In this document: positions 56,047-64,000 of the stretch, in pieces
Numbering within the stretch: the stretch's first letter is position 1
How the letters are laid out: every line of letters starts with the position of its first letter
NCBI GenBank assembly: GCA_025529335.1
Contig: JAMYHX010000056.1
Coordinates: 62,001 to 126,000 of the forward strand
Direction of reading: 5' to 3'
Length of the DNA: 64,000 nt
DNA from: Rhizopus sp. PT2906
Lineage: Eukaryota; Mucoromycota; Mucoromycetes; Mucorales; Rhizopodaceae
Translations under genes and position numbers: made by a program
The notes under the pieces: generated by a model
Database searches by the model: none
What the model was told of the DNA's origin: nothing
What the model saw: only the letters and a program-made list of their open reading frames with translations

Positions 56047-57875
56047 TTATACAGTATTTCTGGGAAAAGTGAAGTAATCGCACTTGTTGGAAATCTAAGT
56101 CGCCAAAACTTACAAGAGTGAATATTGTGGATTTTAAAAATAAATGCCGCCCTATACCGACAAATTAGATGTCGCATCTCCAGCGTGTTTTGTGGTACAT
56201 TTCTTGAGAGATATAAAGAGGGACCTATTAGTTTCACCTTTACTACAAACTCGCTCTGAAACCATTTATGAGCATTCAACTGTTGCATTAATATTAGAAT
56301 GATGAGCTCCAGCCTATGTGTTATATTGCTGATTACAAGTTCGTCTTGAATCATTGAGCTCTTATAGAGAGCATTTGGCTAAACAGCCTCAACAAGAAGA
56401 TAATGCAACATATAGAATAAGACGTAAAAACCGATGCTGATGTGGTTAAGACAGAAGTATTAAGCAAGCGTAATTAAATGTTCTATACAAATCAGAAAAA
56501 AAAGTGAGAGTCTTCAAGCTGGAAAAGTGCCAGAACACTTCTGTCACCGAGAACAGTTGAAAATTTACGTCTCTATGGCAAATGCTGTGCAAATAGCAAA
56601 ATCCGAACAGCCTTGGTTCTTTGTTGATAAAACTGACAAAATAAAATTAAAACAATATCACCTTTCTTCTTGAAAAGTTTTGTTGGACGATGGCACAAAT
56701 GGTGCCTAGATCCAGTCTTCAAATAAAGCTTTCTCATGACCAAACCAGATATACAGCCCAACTTATTGGCAACATCATCATTTTCCCTATAGTATCTGAA
56801 AGTAGTGAAGACTCTTTCCCCTTACTCTATTACTGGAAGATGATTAATGCTTGTATCAAGTAGCTTTAAGATCTGAAACTCATTTTTTACAGACAATTGC
56901 TTAAAAAAAACCTAAGAATTATGCAGAATGGATTGAACATTGACAACTCTGACTTTGGTGATTCTGATGAATCTTTATCTACCCCTGACTTCATGAAATC
57001 AACATGGTTGGGTCCTAAGACTCAAAACTCGAAAGTTGTCCCTCCTCCTCCAGTCTTGAAGTTTTAGGAGGTTTATTCCTTTTTATATTTACTGGTTAAA
57101 TAAAAACTATACATATAATGGCTAAATTATTCCCTATTCAAATGCGTTTTATACTGGATACCAAAATAAAGGTGGTATTTGACCTAAGGCAAATGAACTT
57201 CCTTCCTCTTTCTTTTCTTACAACATGCGCTTCTTTTTGAAAATAAATTGCTTTTTAAAATAAACTCCAAGGCAAAAAAAAAGCCATAGATCTGCCTTGC
57301 TTAATGATGGTAACGAAAAGCCAAAAGAGTTATTTAGTTTTGATAATGTTTTACATATGAGAGGTAAAATAATCAAAGTCATAACAATTCCAAACAGAAG
57401 AATCTAAAGGTAAACAGAAAATCGAGAGATATCACGACATAGGTCTTTTACCCCCATCAAAAAATCAAGAGAACACGCATAATTAAGTATACCACTGATT
57501 GTCGATAAAGGCTCAGGTATTAAAGAAAAGGAGAAATAAAGTTATTAATGAGTTTGTCTTGATGCTGCTTTAGCACTAACAAGTATGTAATTATCTTTAT
57601 CAGCAAGCAATAATTTAGAGAGTCCCAACAAAGCACTATTTACAGACTCATGTAGCAATGCCATCGTGCCTAGAAACATGCTTTATCGTTCAACAGAGAG
57701 AACTTTAATGGTCAACGAAGTCCTGTGTTTTAATGTCAAAAAAAAAGGCCAATTGCGTCATCTCCAGAGGCAACGTCACTCTGGGTTTAGAGTGTACATC
57801 TCTTAAACCGCATACGCGTTCCTATTTCAAACGTAACACTTTTTCTTTTTTTATTCAAAAATCAGTTAAACACAA
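56047..57875. other. 1.8-kb region between divergent SRPRB and PRE1
   Basis: No complete gene. A + strand coding-like 3' piece (56921-57068) follows a good acceptor at about 56891. Further left are short open pieces on both strands (near 56540-56690) with protein-like composition but broken frames, so another decayed gene is possible. The right end should hold the PRE1 promoter. Confidence 0.35.
56921..57068 (+). CDS. Candidate terminal exon or small ORF
   Basis: About 49 codons from an ATG at 56921 to a TAG ending at 57068. The composition is coding-like (NIDNSDFGDSDESLSTPDFM, STWLGPKTQNSKVVPPPPVL), with an upstream T-rich acceptor TTTTTTACAG around 56882-56891. No upstream exon could be placed. 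Could be the last exon of a degraded or unrecognised gene. Low confidence. Confidence 0.25.
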
Positions 57876-58516
57876 ATGGAATGTCTTTTTGGAATCACTG
57901 GTAATGGATTCACATTGCTTGCAGCTGATACTGTCAGTGCACGAAGCATTGTCGTCATGAAAGGAACCGAGGATAAATCTCGTGAATTGAACCCACACAC
58001 AGTCTTACTTTATTCTGGTGAGCCAGGAGACACTGTAAACTTTGCTGAATACATCCAGCGAAATATCAAGTTATATGGCATTAGAAACGGCATTGAACTT
58101 AGTCCCAAGGCCACCGCAACCTTTACTCGACGTGAATTGGCTGATTCTCTTAGAAGCAGAGTAACTTTGAAAGAGAAACATACAGATGAACACATTTTAC
58201 TCATATTGTACATTAGCATCCATATTCTGTTAATCTAGTGATTGGTGGTTACGATGTAAGGAAACAAAAAGCAGAACTTTATTGGATTGATTACCTTGGA
58301 GCCATGGCAGAATTACCATTTTGTGCACAGGGCTATGGTTCCTACTTTTGCACATCATTAATGGACCGCTATTATAAAGAAAACATGTCTGTAGATGAAG
58401 CAAAGACCTTGATGAAGATGTGTATACAAGAACTCAAGACGAGATTTATTGTCAATTTACCCAACTTCAAAGCTACACTAGTAGATAAAGATGGAGTTCA
58501 TTCTATTGAATTGTAA
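57876..58516 (+). CDS. PRE1: 20S proteasome subunit beta-4 (PSMB2/Pre1)
   Basis: Two exons, join(57876..58160, 58217..58516), 194 aa. A non-catalytic beta-ring subunit of the 20S proteasome. It starts directly at MECLFGITGNGFTLLAADT with no propeptide and no N-terminal catalytic Thr, as expected for beta-4. Further marks are VNFAEYIQRNIKLYGIRNG, SVNLVIGGYDV after the intron, and AELYWIDYLGAMAELPFCAQ with GYGSYFC. The phase-0 intron (58161-58216) is 56 nt. Ends 15 bp before the convergent thioesterase stop. Confidence 0.96.
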
Positions 58517-58531
58517 CAAAATAAAACTTTA

Positions 58532-59421
58532 TTATTTGTGAGGAATAACCTTTTGCAGAAACTCTGAGATATCAGCAAGTTCTTGTGCATTGGCAGAATG
58601 AGTGAGACCAGGATAGGTTTTGAAGCTGACATTATAGCCTAAGGATTGTAATGTTTCAGCGGATTCTTTACCATATTCATATTTAACCACTTGATCTCGA
58701 TCACCATGGCACATCAAGATGGGAGTGTCCTTGTTAGCATTTGACGCGAGCTATATATATATATATATTTATAAATAAGTATGTTATTTCATCCCCTTTT
58801 TGATTATATTACTTGAGATATCTTCTTTGATAATGCAAGCCAACCACTACAGCCAACAATGCCTCCAAACTTATACTCTGATGTTAACCCTGTCAATAAT
58901 GAGAGCGCACATCCTTGAGAGAAACCGCCTACGACGATACGATTAGCAGGAGTACCGCTATCGACTTCATCGCGAATGAGCTTGCCAACTTTTATGGTTT
59001 AGTTATCATCCTTGTATATACTATAAGCATTTACCTGACCCTAATGAAGCAAGCATGCCCTCTTCGTCCTCTGTCTCTAAACTTTCTTTAGTGAGCCCAT
59101 GAAGATCGAACCAGGCTATATGCATATATATATATATAAGTGTGAATCTTTCAAATCTCTTTATACAATATACCTGGCATAAGATAACCAAAATTCATAG
59201 AAATGGGTGCAACAGGACTACATTGGATTAATAAAACAATCGAGTTTCTGATTAAAATTTTCTTACGCATTAGGAAGAATCCACTTGACATGAGGAAAGG
59301 CTTTACCAAGCTCTTCAGCCAGGAATGACCATCCAGCACCTGAGTCACCAAGACCATGGAGCCAAAAGACAGTGGCTGTATGTTTTGCTCTGGCACCAAT
59401 TACAACCGAAGTCAAAGACAT
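58532..59421 (-). CDS. Acyl-protein thioesterase 1 / lysophospholipase family
   Basis: Five exons, complement(join(58532..58750, 58813..58988, 59035..59115, 59174..59217, 59267..59421)), 224 aa. A cytosolic serine hydrolase that removes palmitate from proteins (yeast APT1, animal LYPLA1/2). Seen: TVFWLHGLGDSGAGW (oxyanion region), ILPNAPVAPISMNFGYLMPA then WFDLHGL, nucleophile Ser in VVGGFSQGCALSLLTG, Asp in PILMCHGDRDQVVKY, and His in YPGLTHSANAQEL. The full catalytic triad is present. Five exons join without phase conflict. Confident. Confidence 0.95.
58752..58768. repeat. (TA)n repeat in thioesterase intron
   Basis: About eight TA units lying immediately upstream of the acceptor of the last intron (on the minus strand). 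Confidence 0.85.
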
Positions 59422-59896
59422 TGTAAGTGGAAAGGTACAAGGGGAAAAAAAAAAAGCTACTTTTAGCCAGTCGTACTTTTTTGTTCAACTTTCAGCATGT
59501 TACACATTGCTTTTGACTTTACTATGGCCGCAGTAAAACGGTAGCTCAACAACATCGGTAACCGTAGTGGATGCGTACGTAACTCTTAAATGAATAAAAT
59601 AATATCTGCAGCATCCATTAAATAATGTGAATAGACCTCTTTTTAATAATACTACATTAATTACTTGGTGAACTCTTAATGATCAATCGCGACCGGAAGG
59701 ACAAGTGAAGATGTGTATACAATGTAATAGAGACTTAATGATGACATGAAGGCTTTAAAATAGCGGATATCGCTTTTAATTGGATTAATCCTCCAAAGTG
59801 AACAAAAGCAGGTGATCGTGGTTTAAAAAAGAGAACAAAAGTTGACATGTTTTATCTTTATTCAATGTACGAACACATAAAATACTCTTTAACGAG
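59422..59896. other. Intergenic region, no gene seen
   Basis: About 475 bp between the thioesterase start and the 3' end of the CABLES-like gene. A-run at 59443-59453. No coding signal. Confidence 0.45.
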
Positions 59897-61430
59897 TTAA
59901 ACTTTAATCTCATAAAATAATTCGTCACCCACGTAATCCTTGATCGATTGATAACCTATGTTTATATGCGTCAACCAGTGACTTTAATCAAGAAAATCAA
60001 ACTTACCAAATGCTTCAACAAGCTTATCAAGATGTGGCATGAACTCTTCTATAGGAACATAGAGGCTAAATTCAAGATCAGCAAAAACAGCAAACTCATG
60101 CCCTCGTATATCCTTTGATCCAATACCAATTTCTCCAGAGATAGCCTAATGAAAGACTAATTAAGTAATTCAGATATCATCACTGATATTTACCTCGAAA
60201 AGATCATGAAAGCAAACCCCTTTTGGTTCGTTTATTTTAACTGCTAAATATAGGCAACATGCTAATGCATATGAATAAATGTATGTGTGACACCTTTAAT
60301 TTTTATGCATCTCACCTGCTACAAGTTTCCTATTTTGCTTTGTGACGACATTCTTTTGTATCAACTTTTCAACGTAGACATAAGCGTGAGATAAGGTGGA
60401 TAGCTCAAGGTCAAGATTCTTTGTTATATTCTGTAGGTGTAGCTTGATAGACTTTATTTTTGAAAATGTGAGTTCTGGTATTACCTCCGGATGAGACAAT
60501 CGAAAGTTTTCGTTTAATTCATGTTTTAATTTATGCAATGAATCCTACACACACACACAAAAGGGTTTAATTTCGGCTTCCCCCCCCTCTCTCTCTCTCT
60601 CTCTTTTGAATATTGTTACCTGTGTTGAGCTAAAAGAGAGCAAGATATTGTTTTCATCAAAATCCAGAAAATAAGGGGTATATGACTTGGTGGGCGTTTC
60701 ATTAGATGCTAAGAAATGACTATAAGATATTGCTTTTTGATGCTTGAGATGTCGATTTATGATATGTTCATGGCTATACGAAGTAGTTAGTATTGTACAA
60801 AATATTCTCATCATCAATACTTGCACATAGCTATAATGAAAACGATGATTTGTCTTTCTCGTTGATTGTTTGACAACACCTTGATAATAACGAAATAAAG
60901 ACACGAATCTACGACCTGAATCTGGCTATTAAAAAAAAAAAAATGGCGATGCCACGCGACGTGTAAATTATGGGTTATTATTTTTTTTTAAAAAAATAAA
61001 AATAAAAATAAAAAGGAGGACGCATACTTTATGTCGAAATGGGTCTGGCTTCCTTTTCACTTTTTCTGAAGCAATTAAGCGTTGATTATCATCATCTGTG
61101 AGTTTATATAGTGCTGCTCCAGTACTTTGATTGCTTGATGAAGATTGGTTACTTATGTTGGTGCTGTTACTAGTAATACTACTATTACTACTACTACTAT
61201 GCATTTTTCTTTGTTCATGAAATGAAGTCAGCCTATCATTCAAAGTGGACTGTAAAGCTATGAAAGAATTAACCTTCTTCTCCTTTTCTTTACAAATATA
61301 TATATATAAAAGGGCTACCGTTATTTGGATAAAGATCATTTTCGCTACCAAGTGAAATATTAGATAGAAAGGTAGCTGCGTCTTTCTTTTCATAGCTTTT
61401 CCGTTTTGGACACTTTTTCTTTGAACTCAT
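59897..61430 (-). CDS. CABLES-like cyclin-box protein
   Basis: Seven exons, complement(join(59897..59955, 60007..60145, 60194..60261, 60316..60544, 60620..60925, 61028..61287, 61349..61430)), 380 aa. CABLES proteins link cyclin-dependent kinases to Abl-type kinases in animals and carry a C-terminal cyclin box. Seen: basic N-terminus, a Ser/Asn-rich linker (about residues 55-75), PDSGRRFVSLFRYYQGVVKQ with STRKTNHRFHYS, FLDFDEN, and the cyclin box from residue about 220 (NITKNLDLELSTLSHAYVYV; NVVTKQNRKLVA; YLAVKINEPKG; HEFAVFADLEFSLYVP). The first intron (61288-61348) is the least certain; it was chosen by phase. The CDK partner in this fungus is unknown. Confidence 0.82.
60580..60604. repeat. 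C-run and (CT)n repeat in CABLES-like intron
   Basis: A C7-8 run followed by about eight CT units within the intron 60545-60619. The same intron has a CA repeat at 60547-60559 next to its acceptor. Confidence 0.9.
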
Positions 61431-61918
61431 ATAAAATGAAGGAAAATAAAAAAGAGAGGTACAAGTCTGTCTAAAAGCAGATTGGCGGTTTTTTAAATAG
61501 TTCGTCGGAAAATGAAAGGCTATGTCGTATTTGCATTTAAGAGTGGGATAAACAAGAAATGCAATTTCAGGGCAAAGTGTTACTTGCTCAAGTTAAAATA
61601 AACCTTCGGTTTATCATGGTTATGCCTATTTCCGTATTTTGGTTAAAGAGCATTCAAAAAGGAGAGAGAGAGAGAGTTTGTCTTTAAAAGATTGTTGGTT
61701 CACTGTGAAATACTTTAGGTCTTTATGTTGAACGACAGCAGCTTTGTTCCTAATTACACACATGCCCTTGGCTTTCTCTCTTTCTATAATATGAAAGAAG
61801 AGTACTTTACACACACACTGAGAAAGAGAAAAACATTATGTTATCCATCATTTCATTGTGCATGAATTTACAGTACATAAACTCAGACATTCAGGGCACA
61901 CGAATACACAAACATTCC
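61431..61918. other. Intergenic region, no gene seen
   Basis: About 490 bp between the CABLES-like start and the 3' end of the acyltransferase. A GA repeat at 61664-61676. No coding signal. Confidence 0.45.
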
Positions 61919-62921
61919 CTATTTATTTTTATTATCTACAGATATTTCTCTTAGTGCTTTTATCATTTCAGACCGAACATGGTTCAATAGTGTTTGTATA
62001 CTCTCTGAAGACTCTTCAACATTGTCTGTTGGGATAGGAGGCAAAACTATTGAAAAAAAAATGAGATAATTTTCTTTTTTATAAAGAAAAACTTACTCTT
62101 GATCTTGATATCACCATGTTTGAATGTCTTTGACTTTTGATCATAGAGGTGATGATAGTTTTGAACTACAATGGGGACAATAGGTGCCTTTGCTTGAACA
62201 GCCATATAGAACGCACCCTTCTTGAAAGGTAACAGATCAAGTTCAGCAGAATGAGATCTGGTTCCTTCAGGATAAATCCAAATACTTGTTCTTGACTTCT
62301 TCATATCTTCAGCTGCTTTACGAGCCTGTGCCACTGCAGTTTCTCGGTTGGCACGATCCAAAAATATAGCCTTACTGAGATACACTTTATGAAAAAAAGA
62401 AGGGGAAACAATTAGCTTTGTGTACATAAAAATGTATACTCCCCCCCTTCACACTTACTGAACCATCCCAGGACAGGGACAAACTTTATCGACTTTTTAG
62501 CTACGACTGAGGTTGACTTGGGAAATACATTGGCCATAAAAAAAATATCAAGCATTGTCTGATGGTTGCATACATAGACAGCCTGTCCTCCATCTTTTCT
62601 AATATGTTCTTTGCCCTCGATTGTACAAGTGATGCCCAAGAAAGTAGAGACGACTGTCTTGTATACCCTAGCAACAGACCAATTGATAAGATGTCTTTTG
62701 CCAAAGATGGGTAGAATGAGTGAAGCAAAGACACCATAGCATGCTGATATAGATAGACAAAGGAAACAGACCAACGATCGATAATAATATCCTCCTCTTG
62801 TTCTAAACATGGCCTGAAGTATAATAGGTGCTGCAACGAATGGGATCATCTTGGGTGAAACTATATATAAACAGTAAGAATACAAATCATGGATCAGAGT
62901 AATATACTTGCCTAGCTTCAT
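61919..62921 (-). CDS. SLC1: 1-acyl-sn-glycerol-3-phosphate acyltransferase
   Basis: Four exons, complement(join(61919..62046, 62097..62384, 62459..62860, 62912..62921)), 275 aa. It converts lysophosphatidate to phosphatidate in the ER. Seen: two N-terminal TM segments, acyltransferase motif I VCNHQTMLDIF (NHx4D), motif III SIWIYPEGTRS (EGTR), motif IV IVPIVV. The proposed first intron (62861-62911) has a GC donor (AG|GCAAGT) and a normal AG. It is 51 nt and in frame, so an unspliced form adding 17 residues is also possible, and translation could begin at the Met of KMIPFVAAP. The remaining exons are firm. Confidence 0.9.
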
Positions 62922-63341
62922 TTTATAACAAATAAAGAAAATAAGCTTTTCCACGTGAGCCCCCCTTTGTCTTTGGACGGTGAAATAAGAAAAGAAAATG
63001 AAAGAAAAAAGGGGGGTGAAAAGATTTTATACACACTGAGCTGATCTTCAAAATTATCTCTCAGTCAACTACTAGAAAAGAAAGTCGCTATGTGTCATTC
63101 TCTTTCTTATATATTCAACGCTCCAGATTGAACACCTTTTCATTCTAAACATAAACATTTGCATTCTATTGTTCATTGTCCTCTCTTTAAGCTGGACTGA
63201 ATTCACTGAAAGCTCCTCCCCCCCCTACACACACACACCATTTGCAACAGTAAGAGGGAAAATCAACTATTTTCAAATAGCGCTCGAGACTTGGCATGGA
63301 ATTATTTGCTTCCCTTTTTCTACTTTTTTTAAATAAGAGAA
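62922..63341. promoter_or_regulatory. Divergent promoter region SLC1 / ARPC2
   Basis: About 420 bp between two divergent start codons. It contains a C7 run and a CA repeat (about 63219-63239) and purine tracts near 62990-63020. The promoter role is inferred from position only. Confidence 0.4.
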
Positions 63342-64000
63342 ATGATTCTACTAGATTATCACAACGTCATTATTCAAAACACTTTAGAGTCAAGACTCAA
63401 AAAGTAAGTTGTTCAATAAAACTGGCAACAGACGACTCATGTACCTTTGTGTAGTGAAAAGTTTGACCCAATTGACATGACGGTTGCTGACTTTGATGGC
63501 GTCACATACCACATTTCAACACCTGAAACCAAGACAGTCGTTCATATCTCGCTCGCCTGGGCTTGTTCTCGTGAGTTATTTTCATATGGTGCCAAGGATA
63601 TCTTGAAACGCGAGTATGGAGATTACCTCTTGGATACACCCGAACAAGGCTTTGATATCACGCTTGCTCTTGATTTAGAAAAGATGGTCTCTACAGAACA
63701 AGGTAAAATAAATCAACTTCTTTTTTTTTTTTCTTACTAAGCTCTTGATGGGAACCATTAGATGTCAGAGATGAACTTATTCGAAAAGTTAGTCTGTTAA
63801 AACGCAACCTGTTAGCTGCACCTTTTGAAAGAGCGTTTGCTGAGCAAGAACAGTGTGAAAAGGAAGGAAAGACGGAATGCAACTCAGAATTGATGACAGT
63901 TCATTATCGTGAAGAGGAAGCAATCTATGTAAAGTCCAATTTTGACCGTATTACTGTCATCTTTAGCACAACCTTTAAAGACGAAACAGACAAAATCTTT
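63342..64000 (+). CDS. ARPC2: Arp2/3 complex subunit 2 (ARPC2/p34), 5' part, cut by window end
   Basis: Exons join(63342..63403, 63455..63702, 63762..>64000); the 3' end lies outside the window. ARPC2 is the core p34 subunit that bridges the complex to the mother actin filament. Seen: MILLDYHNVIIQNTLESRLK, then VADFDGVTYHIS, ELFSYGAKDILKREYGDYLL, a loop before VRDELIRKVSLLKRNLLAAP, MTVHYREEEAIYVKSNFDRI and TVIFSTTFKDETD. Both introns are phase-consistent (51 and 59 nt). Confident assignment for the visible part. Confidence 0.94.

Noticed and set aside
60545..60619. CA and CT repeats as a mobile-element signature
   Set aside because: They are simple repeats inside a normal intron with intact splice signals.
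61288..61319. Very short first intron (donor near 61318) for the CABLES-like gene
   Set aside because: About 31 nt, below the shortest supported intron here (42 nt); the 61-nt alternative has the same acceptor and phase.
1..64000. tRNA or rRNA genes, CRISPR array, origin, prophage
   Set aside because: No cloverleaf B-box type sequence, rRNA segment or spaced direct-repeat array was seen; the content is eukaryotic. A tRNAscan-SE run would be decisive.

Overview
The window is nuclear DNA of an early-diverging fungus, most likely a Mucoromycota/Mucorales species. It is AT-rich and gene-dense. Almost every gene is split by short introns (mostly 42-75 nt, GT..AG, AT-rich). The gene set is eukaryotic and fungal: Kre9/KNH-type wall protein, Chs3-type chitin synthase-like protein, GH3 beta-glucosidase, PRS5-type PRPP synthetase. 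A decayed Tc1/IS630-type transposase of a kind I recall as common in Mucorales is present. There are no bacterial operons, CRISPR arrays, rRNA genes or tRNA genes that I could find. Exon coordinates were derived by hand from splice signals, phase and conserved protein motifs; every spliced model closes in frame, except CDC6.

Layout. 0.4-3.0 kb: mitochondrial EF-G2/ribosome-releasing factor (+), then RPS13 (-). 4.1-8.2 kb: a low-content zone with a dead Tc1-type transposase, a small S/T-rich ORF and a decayed gene of unknown family. 8.2-21.8 kb: dense core with WBP11 (+), a CBM21 PP1-targeting protein (-), a TALE homeobox factor (-), PRS5-like PRPP synthetase (+), WRAP53/TCAB1-like WD protein (-), CDC6 (-), phosphoethanolamine cytidylyltransferase (+), a Kre9/KNH-like wall protein (+) and PDI (-). 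21.9-23.3 kb: a decayed + strand gene. 24.1-33.4 kb: MNR2/ALR-type CorA transporter (+), peroxisomal enoyl-CoA hydratase (-), a very large WD40 + inositol 5-phosphatase (-), an aldo-keto reductase (-) and a hypothetical (+). 33.6-35.5 kb: remnants of a probable multicopy Mucorales gene plus a Lys-rich small ORF. 35.7-42.2 kb: F-box/LRR, SHD1-F-box-Cys-rich protein and secreted GH3 beta-glucosidase (all -). 43.9-49.8 kb: ICMT/PEMT-like methyltransferase, divergent chitin synthase-like protein and LUC7 (all -). 51.3-64 kb: eIF3e (+), a sucrose-type MFS transporter (+), SRP receptor beta (-), proteasome beta-4/PRE1 (+), acyl-protein thioesterase (-), a CABLES-like cyclin-box protein (-), lysophosphatidate acyltransferase (-) and the start of ARPC2 (+), cut by the window edge.

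The genes do not form a dedicated pathway cluster. They are mainly housekeeping genes: translation, splicing, replication licensing, ER folding and targeting, phospholipid synthesis and wall building. Convergent pairs are packed extremely tightly (PRS5/WRAP53 stop codons overlap; PRE1/APT1 are 15 bp apart; MFS/SRPRB 26 bp apart). The most unusual items are several very small exons (4, 7, 16 and 23 nt), a frame break in CDC6 at an A10 tract, a chitin synthase-like protein lacking the QRRRW signature, a PDI whose second active site reads CGYC, a candidate GC-AG intron, and several genes in different states of decay.
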